NCBI GenBank assembly: GCA_031278295.1
Contig: JAITKQ010000184.1
Coordinates: 1 to 5,516 of the forward strand
Source: Spirochaetaceae bacterium
Lineage (GTDB): Bacteria > Spirochaetota > Spirochaetia > Treponematales > Breznakiellaceae
Direction of reading: 5' to 3'
DNA: 5,516 nucleotides
In this document: positions 1 to 5,364 of the stretch, piece after piece
Numbering within the stretch: position 1 is the stretch's first letter
Layout of the letters: every line of letters begins with the position of its first letter
Position numbers and translations under genes: made by a program
Notes under the pieces: model-generated
What the model saw: only the letters and a program-made list of their open reading frames with translations
Database searches by the model: none
What the model was told of the DNA's origin: nothing

Positions 1-1673
1 CCCGATACCTTGAAATCCCTTGTAAACACAGCCCGAACCGTCCTGTCCCCGTCCATAGTAACGGTGTATGTAGGACTATTGTCCTCAGCCTGTACCCCGT
101 CGACGGTCCAGTGGCTGAATGTCAGGCCACCTACGCCCCCGCCTGATGCGGAGATAGTTACCTCTTCCACTTGGGTGTAGAAACCGCCCGCGTTGGGAGG
201 CGGATCGAGGCTTAGCTTGCCATAATTCGCGCCGTAATCCAGGTAGTATCCTCCCGCCGTCGTGGCCTGCACGGCGCCGGACGCCCCGCCCCCCTCTATC
301 GGATCGCCGTAGAAGTCCAGGGCAGGGTAGCCTTCCGGTAAGTTTGTGAGCGCGCCTACCGCCGCGTAGCCTGCAAACGGCTTGAAGTTGGCCAAGCTTA
401 TGATAGCCGTGTTGCCGAAGTTGTCGGAGCCGTTGGTATTGGCCGCGTAGCCGCTGCCGTTGCCGGCGGTGGTGCCATTGCCGGCGGCCCTGTCGGAGAC
501 GTTGTAGCCGCCGGATTTTATATTCGCCGTCGTGCCGTAAACCACGTGGCCGTTTTCGTCGTTGCTTGCGGTGTTTCCGATGAACAGGTTGCCCGTCAGC
601 GTAACGTCTCCACTGGTCACCCTGTAAATCGCGCCGCCTCCGGATGCCGCCTTGTTTTTGTAGAAGGTGCAGCCCCGCACGGTCAAGCCGCCGGTGGTAT
701 AGACAGCCCCGCCGCCGCTACCGGTGGAGGCGCTCGTCTGGTTGTCGCTGAAGATGCAGGATTCCAGCGTAAGGTTCCCTTTGTTCCGTATCGCTCCGCC
801 TTGAGCGGTTGCCCTGCCGCCCTTAAAGTGTAGGCGGCTGATCTTTACCGTCGCGCTGGTGCTGTTGATGTACAGAAGCTGGGAAGTGGCGGACGGCGTA
901 AAGCCCGTCTGGGTCAGCGTTGCGCCGTTCCCCAGTACGCGAAGTCCTTTTCTGACAGTATCTAGCGGCCTTGTCAGCGTGATGACATTGTCATCCGCAG
1001 GCAGGTCGATAAATATCGTCCCGCCTCCCGCCGCGTTCACGCTCGCTATCGCCTCCCTCAGCGTGCCGGGTACTGAGTCCGCGTTGCTCACCACCGGGAT
1101 AGCGCTAAAGTCATCCTCGCTGAATGTCCAGTTTAGCCCGGTACTGAGGCCGTCGTAGATGTGCGCCACCTCGCTCTTGCCGGCATGCAGATCGTCCCTG
1201 TAGAGGGAAGCCTGCGCCAGCCAGTAGCCCGCGCCAATCCCGCCCCGCCCGCCGGAAAATATTTTGCCGTCCATGCCGGTCCCTTCATCCGGCCCCGATT
1301 CCGCCAGATCGAAATATTCCTCCCCGCCCAGCCGGGTCAGCCTAAACGAGTCCAGTTCCGCATCTTCGGGGTAGCTCGGCGTGAAGCTGAAGGTACCCGC
1401 CCCCGTCTCCTCCGCCACCGCCAGACTTACCTTGATAGGCGGCGTCTCCACCCCCGCGGTAACGGTAAACGCCCCGCTGGAGCCTTCCGCCGCGGGCGTC
1501 GTCCCGTCCCCGACGAAGGCCTTCACCGTAACGGTATAAGTCCCCGGTTCCAGCTCAAACAGCCCCCAGTCATTGGGGCTGCTATCGAGCGCCTCCCCGC
1601 CGTCTTTGGCAAACAGGTATTGATAGCGGCTGAAGCCCGTAATGGACGGGAACACCGTCAACAGCCAAAATGT
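1..1673 (-). CDS. Large beta-helix surface protein, 5' end missing, 3' end beyond window
   Basis: The minus strand is open without a stop from 1673 to the window edge (557 codons). In order it encodes an Ig-like segment (about 1655-1440, with SITGFSRY and a GTYTVTV strand), a linker, and a CSLREA-like beta-helix entry (SVPGTLREAI, near 1040-1080). Three chlamydial Pmp-style motif pairs follow: GGAI/FSDN (about 800-741), GGAV/FYKN (about 719-654) and GGAI/FIGN (about 641-573). A divergent InlB/bacterial repeat closes the visible part (about 190-20, FSHWTVDG then DGDRTVRAVF). Such proteins are usually exported and act as adhesins or surface polymers; the exact function is unknown. No signal peptide, no good ribosome site and no ATG lies at the 5' end: the frame begins right after the TGA of the upstream HTH gene. 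TTG 1661 or GTG 1655 are weak possible starts. I read it as a decapitated gene or a silent cassette. The coding frame is certain; its expression is doubtful. Confidence 0.8.
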
Positions 1674-2057
1674 TCATTTCCTGTACTCCCCGTTTAGTAT
1701 CGCCGTTGCCTGTTCCGCAAGTTCATAATCCGCCGATACCTTTTTGTTTGATAAAAATTCGTCAAGCTCGCAGCGCTTAAAAAATATCCGCCCGTTGGTC
1801 GGCTTGTGGTACGGGATTCTGTTCCAATGCACCAACTGGTACAAATACGATTTTGAATACCCGCAGTATTCCGCCGCCTCCGCAACGCCTATTATGTCTT
1901 TGGGCGGCTTTTGCGGACTTGTTACCGGAGCGGTATTTACAGCCGCGCTCTCCGCCTCCTCCTGCAAGGCGGCTATCATTTGAGAGATGATTTCATTCGT
2001 TTTCTGTATATGCTGAAGCATGAGCGGCAGCATCTTTTTTAGTTTTCTATCAAGCAT
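1674..2057 (-). CDS. Excisionase-like helix-turn-helix DNA-binding protein
   Basis: This predicts a 127-residue protein. Residues 1-40 form a charged amphipathic helix, probably an oligomerisation segment. A Pro/Thr-rich linker follows (about 42-53), then a MerR/excisionase-type winged HTH of the HTH_17 kind (about 55-102). The signatures are GVAEAAEYCGYSKSYLYQL for the helices, IPYHKP for the turn, and RIFFKRCELDEFL for the wing and last helix. In this family the domain bends DNA in excisive recombination or acts as a small transcription regulator of mobile elements. I chose the ATG at 2057 because GGAAGGAA lies just before it. An upstream ATG at 2147 would extend the frame by 30 residues, but those codons run through a tRNA-like sequence and the start would lie on the promoter's own +1. 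No integrase is visible nearby. The gene's TGA directly precedes, in the same frame, the truncated surface gene. Confidence 0.75.
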   Translation of the reverse strand: MLDRKLKKMLPLMLQHIQKTNEIISQMIAALQEEAESAAVNTAPVTSPQKPPKDIIGVAEAAEYCGYSKSYLYQLVHWNRIPYHKPTNGRIFFKRCELDEFLSNKKVSADYELAEQATAILNGEYRK

Positions 2058-2061
2058 AATG

Positions 2062-2069
2062 TTCCTTCC
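2062..2069 (-). promoter_or_regulatory. Ribosome binding site deciding the HTH gene start
   Basis: GGAAGGAA on the minus strand sits four bases before the ATG at 2057. It is the only good Shine-Dalgarno match in this frame. It favours the 127-residue product over the longer one from 2147, where AGGAG is only one base from the ATG. Confidence 0.6.
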
Positions 2070-2070
2070 A

Positions 2071-2114
2071 TGATAGGGCAGCGGGGAATTGAACCCCGTA
2101 ATGGTCTTTTGGAG
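2071..2114 (-). other. tRNA 3'-half-like sequence (possible att-site remnant or degenerate tRNA)
   Basis: On the minus strand, 2098-2082 is a perfect T arm: CGGGG, loop TTCAATT, CCCCG. It is followed by an acceptor-like strand CTGCCCT (2081-2075), A and TCA. Upstream, 2114-2108 reads CTCCAAA, which has the form of an anticodon loop with CCA. Then come AGACC and a four-base variable region, so the spacing matches tRNA positions 32-73. The 5' half has no D arm. The bases before the loop (TTCCC) do not pair with AGACC in register, although GTGGTTT (2124-2118) can pair with AGACCAT around a 10-base loop. GGGCGG (2142-2137) can pair with CTGCCC. A 3'-half-only tRNA is typical of an integration-site duplication; a decayed tRNA gene is the alternative. 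Confidence 0.4.
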
Positions 2115-2153
2115 GGGAAACCACCGCGCCGCCTTCCCGCCCGGCATTCTCCT

Positions 2154-2184
2154 AGTATACCAAACAAAGAATTCTTTATGTCAA
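2154..2184 (-). promoter_or_regulatory. Promoter for the HTH gene with a palindrome in its spacer
   Basis: On the minus strand, TTGACA (2184-2179) and TATACT (2159-2154) are 19 bases apart. The wide spacing is offset by an extended -10 (TGG before TATACT). Predicted transcription starts near 2147, leaving about 90 bases of leader that contain the tRNA-like arm. The spacer contains the perfect 12-bp palindrome AAAGAATTCTTT (2166-2177), a likely operator position. The HTH protein or another repressor could bind there; that is inference. Confidence 0.6.
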
Positions 2185-2239
2185 GCGGAAATATAAGGTG
2201 CCGGTAACAAACGGTTCTAGGGGGCTTGCGCGCGAATAC

Positions 2240-2267
2240 TTGACAAGAATCATAGGGTTAATATAGT
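2240..2267 (+). promoter_or_regulatory. Sigma-70-type promoter for the binding-protein gene
   Basis: TTGACA (2240-2245) and TATAGT (2262-2267) are separated by 16 bases; TAGTAT at 2264 with an 18-base spacer is an overlapping alternative. The predicted start near 2274 gives a leader of about 35 bases ending in AGGAGG (2298-2303), five bases before the ATG. It is divergent from the HTH promoter within the same intergenic stretch. Confidence 0.65.
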
Positions 2268-2308
2268 ATTATTATTACAAACATACTAGGGATTTATAGG
2301 AGGATTCT

Positions 2309-3331
2309 ATGAAAAAATTGCTATCTGCGCTTTTTGCGCTTACGGTTTTTTCCACGGCGCTCTGGGCTACCGGGAAAAAAGACAATGCGGCGGAACCCGC
2401 GGCGGAACCGGCGCTGTCCGGCAAAAAAATTGTCGTGGCGGACGCAAACTCTACCCACCACCTCAACCTGTACGTGGCCTACGAAAAGGGTCTATTCACC
2501 AAACGGGGGCTGGAGGTGGAGATACAGCAGACCAGTTCCGGCGTGGCGGCGGTGGTCGGCGGTGAGGCGGACATCGTGTTCAACTGCCCCACCGGCGTTA
2601 TCACCCCGATCGCCAAAGGGCAGAACATCACCATTATCGGCCAGGTCAAGATACCCTGCACGTCCGTGCTGGTTGCGCCGGCAAACGCCCCGTACAAGAC
2701 GCCCGCGGATCTAAAGGGCCAGCAGATCGCGGGTCTCTCCACAACCTGCTGCGCGGTGATCCTGATAAGGGACGCTCTGCGGAATCAGTATAACACCGAC
2801 TTTGAACTGGTAACCCTGGCCCCCGGTGCGGCAATAGCGGCCCTTGACGCCGGCCAGATAAAGGCCGCGATTCTGGAAGAACCATTTGTCGCACTGGCGT
2901 TGCTCGCTAAAGATGCGCAGGGGCGACCCAGGTACAAGACCTTCTTTGACGGCAGCTCGGATGCGGACGGTGACGGCAGAAACGATCCCAACCTTGCAGG
3001 GCCAAACCCGCCCTGCCGGACGATAAACGCGAACAAGGACTTCGTTGCTACCCGCACGGCCGACGCGAAAGCCTTTATCGACGCGATCGACGAGGCTGAC
3101 AGGCTGATCCTTGCCAACCCGGTTGCGCCCGACATCGTGGACATCGCCCAAAAGTACGTGTCCGTTGACCGCCAGGCGATTATCAACAGCAACCCGAAAC
3201 TTGGCTTCACGATTCATCTTGCCTCGGAACAGTTGAAGGGTTATGCGGACGCGCTGGTACGCCAGGGCACGATCGACAGAAACCCCGGAGACGCGCTGTT
3301 TGCGCCGGAATTCAAGGGTATCACCTGGTAG
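2309..3331 (+). CDS. NMT1/SsuA-like ABC transporter substrate-binding protein
   Basis: The product has 340 residues and is of full family length. Residues 1-20 are a signal peptide (KK, a hydrophobic core, then LWA before TGKK), probably cut by signal peptidase I because no lipobox Cys is present. An Ala/Glu/Pro linker follows to about 36. The mature part shows the NMT1/THI5/SsuA pattern: IVVAD (41-45), YVAYEKGLFTKRGLEVEI (55-72), GGEADIVFNCPTGVITPIAKG (84-104), YKTPADLKGQQIA (129-141) and AALDAGQIKAAILEEP (177-192). Homologues deliver sulfonates, thiamine or riboflavin precursors, nitrate or similar small molecules to an inner-membrane ABC permease; the ligand here cannot be read. Odd points are DADGDGRND (218-226), shaped like a calcium loop, and five cysteines (93, 117, 147, 148, 236). 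The start is fixed by AGGAGG at proper spacing. No permease or ATPase gene follows, so partners must be encoded elsewhere. Confidence 0.88.
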   Translation: MKKLLSALFALTVFSTALWATGKKDNAAEPAAEPALSGKKIVVADANSTHHLNLYVAYEKGLFTKRGLEVEIQQTSSGVAAVVGGEADIVFNCPTGVITPIAKGQNITIIGQVKIPCTSVLVAPANAPYKTPADLKGQQIAGLSTTCCAVILIRDALRNQYNTDFELVTLAPGAAIAALDAGQIKAAILEEPFVALALLAKDAQGRPRYKTFFDGSSDADGDGRNDPNLAGPNPPCRTINANKDFVATRTADAKAFIDAIDEADRLILANPVAPDIVDIAQKYVSVDRQAIINSNPKLGFTIHLASEQLKGYADALVRQGTIDRNPGDALFAPEFKGITW

Positions 3332-3355
3332 AAAAGGGAGGTACAGGCGGGACGG

Positions 3356-3399
3356 GTTTGGCCGCGCCTTTCCCGCCGTCCGGCGCAACGCGGCCAAAC
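3356..3399 (+). terminator. GC-rich inverted repeat after the binding-protein gene
   Basis: GTTTGGCCGCG (3356-3366) is exactly repeated in inverse at 3389-3399. The 22-base interior holds a second small inverted repeat (CGCC/GGCG around GTCC). A strong compound hairpin would end the upstream message, but no T tract follows, so classical intrinsic termination is unproven. It separates the binding-protein gene from the next promoter. Confidence 0.4.
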
Positions 3400-3422
3400 A
3401 CGAACATGTTGTTCACAAACGA

Positions 3423-3451
3423 TTGACAGCATTGGAACCTGGCTTTACAAT
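3423..3451 (+). promoter_or_regulatory. Consensus promoter for a leaderless STAS-pspA message
   Basis: TTGACA (3423-3428) and TACAAT (3446-3451) are separated by the optimal 17 bases. Counting seven bases from the end of the -10 puts +1 at about 3458, the A of the STAS gene's ATG. No Shine-Dalgarno sequence precedes that ATG, in agreement with leaderless translation. Confidence 0.7.
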
Positions 3452-3457
3452 TACAAC

Positions 3458-4012
3458 ATGATGAACGACGCAATAATTCCTGGATTTGATTCTGAGAAAG
3501 ACGATAGTCTCAAAATAGAGATCAAAAAGATAGCCGGCGTTGATGGGGGCTTGTCGCTCATTCTGACCGGGTATATTGATACATACAACTCCAACGGTTT
3601 TCAAAAGCGTATACAAAAAGCCATTGACAGCGGCTACAAGAGGTTGATTTTTAATTGTGCAAGTTTGAATTATGTTTCGTCTACAGGGATAGGTTCATTC
3701 ACGGCGTTTTTGAAGACTCTAAGAAGTATTGGAGGCGATCTGGTCTTGCTGGATGTACAGCCCAAGGTCTATGAAGTTTTCCAGTTGCTTGGGTTTTCCC
3801 AGTTTTTTAACATCCGTGACAACCAGGACGACGCGGAAAACTACTTCAGGGGCGGCGGGAGTCATGTTGAAACCAATACGGTTTTCCCCCAAAATTTTAA
3901 CTGCCCCATCTGTTCAAAAAGGTTAAAGGCGGTTAAAGCGGGGCGTTTCCGTTGTTCGGGGTGCAAAACAATTCTTGCGGTTGACGAAACCGGCAATGTA
4001 TTTTTGGGGTGA
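3458..4012 (+). CDS. STAS-domain anti-sigma-antagonist-like protein with C-terminal zinc ribbon
   Basis: The product has 184 residues. Residues 17-128 form a SpoIIAA/RsbV-type STAS domain: SLILTGYIDTYNSNGFQKRI, then RLIFNCASLNYVSSTGIGSF and GDLVLLDVQPKVYEVFQLLGF. The switch segment SSTGIG (74-79) keeps the Ser/Thr that partner-switching kinases phosphorylate in this family. After a Gly-rich linker (131-135), residues 149-169 form a zinc ribbon, CPIC and CSGC 13 residues apart. Such proteins bind an anti-sigma factor or other kinase-like partner in the cytoplasm; the ribbon may bind a partner or nucleic acid. The start is one of two adjacent ATGs (3458 or 3461) with no ribosome site, lying at the predicted transcription start. 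The end overlaps the pspA frame, so the two are probably coupled. No kinase or PP2C phosphatase is present in the window. Confidence 0.87.
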   Translation: MMNDAIIPGFDSEKDDSLKIEIKKIAGVDGGLSLILTGYIDTYNSNGFQKRIQKAIDSGYKRLIFNCASLNYVSSTGIGSFTAFLKTLRSIGGDLVLLDVQPKVYEVFQLLGFSQFFNIRDNQDDAENYFRGGGSHVETNTVFPQNFNCPICSKRLKAVKAGRFRCSGCKTILAVDETGNVFLG

Positions 4013-4013
4013 T
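4006..4013 (+). promoter_or_regulatory. Ribosome-binding-like sequence across the STAS stop, deciding the pspA start
   Basis: GGGGTGAT resembles the anti-16S-tail complement GGAGGTGAT. Its G run ends five bases before the TTG at 4015. It includes both the GTG at 4009 and the TGA stop of the STAS gene, so the GTG itself would have no ribosome site. This supports TTG 4015 as the pspA start. Confidence 0.45.
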
Positions 4014-4014
4014 T

Positions 4015-4713
4015 TTGGGTATCTTTTCGCGTTTAAGAACGGTAATTGCTGCAAACATTAACGCGCTTATCAGCAAGGCTGAAAAGCCTGAAAAGATGTT
4101 GAATCAGCTCATTACCGACATGAATGAACGACTTATCGAGTCTAAAAGATCTGTCGCAATGGCCGTTGCCGACGAAAAAAAACTGGAACGGGAGATGAAT
4201 AACCAGAAGGCGCAGTCAGACGAGTGGCAGCGCAAGGCCGTCCTTGCCGTCCGGAACGGCAGGGACGAGTTGGCAAAGGAAGCCCTGCTCCGCAAGCAGG
4301 AGTACGACAACTATTACCAGGAGTACAGCAGGCAGTGGGAAGTCCAGAAGGAATCGGTTGAACGGTTAAAAAATTCGCTTCTTGAACTGCAAACAAAAAT
4401 TGAAGAGGCCCGGCGCAAGAAAAATCTTTTAATTGCCCGTGCGAAGCGCGCCGAAGCCGAGCAAAAGATACAGGACACGATGAGCGGGCTGGATGGTAAC
4501 AGGGCATCGTTTGATACGTTTGAACGTATGGCCCAAAAAGTTGACGAGCTTGAAGCGCGCGCCGAAGCAAGTAAAGAAATTTCCAGATTTAACGCCGATA
4601 CAAGTTTGGAAAAAAAGTTTGCCGAACTTGAAAAATCGGACTCAAGCGCCGATCAGCTCTTGGCCGATCTAAAAGAAAATATGAAGGCTTTGCCTGAGCA
4701 AACAGAAAAGTAA
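4015..4713 (+). CDS. pspA: PspA/IM30 family phage-shock protein
   Basis: From TTG 4015 the product has 232 residues, close to the usual PspA length. The N-terminus GIFSRLRTVIAANINAL (2-18) is the family's amphipathic membrane-binding helix. EKPEKMLNQLI follows, then a long charged coiled coil (about 27-150, for example EWQRKAVLAVRNGRDELAKEAL), the FDTFERM segment and the end helix SLEKKFAELE. PspA/IM30 proteins assemble into ESCRT-III-like rods and rings on the inner membrane and limit damage and proton leak under envelope stress; in some bacteria they also restrain an activator. GTG 4009 overlaps the STAS stop (GTGA) and would add two residues. I prefer TTG because it recreates the conserved Met-Gly-Ile-Phe start and follows GGGGTGAT. 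Neither PspF nor PspC is nearby; the co-transcribed STAS protein is the likely regulator or sensor. A tRNA gene begins 12 bases after the stop. Confidence 0.9.
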   Translation: MGIFSRLRTVIAANINALISKAEKPEKMLNQLITDMNERLIESKRSVAMAVADEKKLEREMNNQKAQSDEWQRKAVLAVRNGRDELAKEALLRKQEYDNYYQEYSRQWEVQKESVERLKNSLLELQTKIEEARRKKNLLIARAKRAEAEQKIQDTMSGLDGNRASFDTFERMAQKVDELEARAEASKEISRFNADTSLEKKFAELEKSDSSADQLLADLKENMKALPEQTEK

Positions 4714-4725
4714 ATTTTTATAACC

Positions 4726-4799
4726 GGGCCTTTAGCTCAGTTGGTTAGAGCTGCGGACTCATAACCCGTAGGTCCCTGGTTCAAGTCCAGGAAGGCCCA
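4726..4799 (+). tRNA. tRNA with CAU anticodon, probably tRNA-Ile2
   Basis: A full cloverleaf of 74 bases can be drawn. The acceptor GGGCCTT/AAGGCCC is perfect, the D stem is GCTC/GAGC, the anticodon loop CTCATAA carries CAT at 4760-4762, and the T arm is CCTGG TTCAAGT CCAGG with discriminator A. CCA is not encoded. It is not initiator tRNA: base 1 pairs with base 72, and the three G-C pairs at the foot of the anticodon stem are missing. C4-G69 and C5-G68 pairs, plus overall likeness to known Ile2 genes, favour the AUA-reading tRNA-Ile modified by TilS over elongator Met. One oddity is an A-C mismatch at 31-39 of the anticodon stem. The gene has no visible promoter of its own and probably rides on the STAS-pspA transcript. 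Confidence 0.92.
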
Positions 4800-4810
4800 A
4801 CTTCGCGGCG

Positions 4811-4827
4811 GGGCGGCGTTACCGCCC
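4811..4827 (+). terminator. Hairpin downstream of the tRNA, possible terminator
   Basis: GGGCGG (4811-4816) and CCGCCC (4822-4827) form a 6-bp GC stem around CGTTA. The following bases are AATATG, so the T run of an intrinsic terminator is absent. It may end transcription weakly or define the tRNA 3' flank. Confidence 0.3.
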
Positions 4828-4846
4828 AATATGCACTAACTTGGAA

Positions 4847-4875
4847 TTGACAGGTTGTCGGTTTAACGGCATACT
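4847..4875 (+). promoter_or_regulatory. Promoter of the decayed transposase gene
   Basis: TTGACA (4847-4852) and CATACT (4870-4875) have a 17-base spacer. Predicted +1 is near 4882, at the end of the left arm of the hairpin at 4866-4905, giving a leader of about 17 bases before the transposase ATG at 4899. Confidence 0.5.
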
Positions 4876-4905
4876 GTAAAACACAGAAGTTTTGTAGTAT
4901 GCCGT
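4866..4905 (+). promoter_or_regulatory. 17-bp hairpin hiding the transposase start codon
   Basis: The arms 4866-4882 and 4889-4905 pair along 17 positions around the loop ACAGAA. The outer ten (ACGGCATACT/AGTATGCCGT) and inner five pairs are Watson-Crick, and the two between are G-U in RNA. The ATG at 4899 lies in the right arm. In RNA entering from upstream the start codon is buried. RNA begun at the element's own promoter (near 4882) lacks the left arm and leaves it free. IS10 and IS50 are known to use this device. Confidence 0.65.
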
Positions 4906-5262
4906 CTATAGCCCGATTACTGCCGTTGCACGGAGAGGATTACGAGCGAAAATGTATCGAAACCGGGATTATACAGTGTGCGCGTGCAATCAAAACGCCC
5001 GCCGGTTTAACGGATGTCCTGTTTGTTTCATCCGCTCAACGGTGTGTCGCTTGTTGCGGTCAGCACGGGCGCTTTCGCCTTGAAAATAGGGAATTTCAGC
5101 GGCGTGGCGTTTATGAAAAAAATCGACAGGGGCGGCGAATGGTTCAAGTGGATAAGCGCGAGACTGGTGCTCAGCAGGTTAATTTCATACCGGAAACCGG
5201 CTTAATTACACAATAGACCTGCTACCATGACCAGCGGCATGTTCAAAATTACCAAAGAATAG
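4899..5262 (+). pseudogene. Remnant of an IS4-like transposase, frameshifted and internally deleted
   Basis: Piece one runs from ATG 4899 and reads MPSIARLLPLHGEDYERKC then RAIKTPAGL. Around 5008-5014 the sense passes to the next frame, by one inserted or two lost bases. Piece two runs to TAA 5203-5205 with FHPLNGVSLVAVS, IGNFSGVAFMKK and GEWFKWISARL. This matches the N-terminal pattern of IS4-type DDE transposases (a helical 'SLxxVS...SDVAxxKRxxxxGEWxxW' segment) as I remember it. A third piece, YTIDLLP followed by MTSGMFKITKE (about 5207-5259, again with a frame change), resembles the stretch after the first catalytic Asp, so an internal deletion has removed that Asp. No catalytic DDE triad remains and no terminal inverted repeats could be paired. 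The product would be inactive. Family assignment is from pattern memory. From 5263 to 5318 I see only more decayed sequence. Confidence 0.6.
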
Positions 5263-5318
5263 ATCGGCAAAACACCCTGTAATTTCGATTCCAGGGGGAG
5301 GGGGCTTTAGCCTCTGTA

Positions 5319-5346
5319 TTGAAAAATCACTTTCAGGGTGTATACT
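5319..5346 (+). promoter_or_regulatory. Promoter for the PD-(D/E)XK gene
   Basis: TTGAAA (5319-5324) and TATACT (5341-5346) have a 16-base spacer. The predicted start near 5353 lies right before AAGGAGA (5354-5360), so the leader would be only about 12 bases and consist mostly of the ribosome site. Confidence 0.5.
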
Positions 5347-5364
5347 CAACCATAAGGAGAGCCT

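Noticed and set aside
1674..1676. TGA between the HTH and surface frames as a recoded (selenocysteine or read-through) codon
   Set aside because: No convincing stem-loop is placed after it and the downstream piece begins in mid-domain; truncation is simpler.
546..1697. Plus-strand open frames at 546-833, 859-1158 and 1161-1697
   Set aside because: They lie opposite the continuous minus-strand surface-protein frame, have low-complexity Arg/Pro/Ala-rich composition and no ribosome sites.
2071..2147. A functional complete tRNA on the minus strand
   Set aside because: There is no D arm and the anticodon stem does not pair in register, so only a tRNA-like remnant is claimed.
2711..3397. Long minus-strand frame of 228 codons and others opposite the binding-protein gene
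   Set aside because: The plus-strand frame has a clear family pattern, signal peptide, ribosome site and promoter; the opposite frames show no recognisable domain.
4142..4570. Minus-strand frame opposite pspA
   Set aside because: It is a shadow of the PspA coiled-coil codons, with no domain and no ribosome site.
4858..5012. Direct repeat CGGTTTAACGG at 4858 and 5002
   Set aside because: Eleven bases, only two copies, one inside former coding sequence; chance or local duplication cannot be told apart.
5272..5341. ACACCCTG/CAGGGTGT as terminal inverted repeats of an element
   Set aside because: Only 8 bp, both copies on the same side of the transposase remnant, and the right copy overlaps the next promoter's -10.
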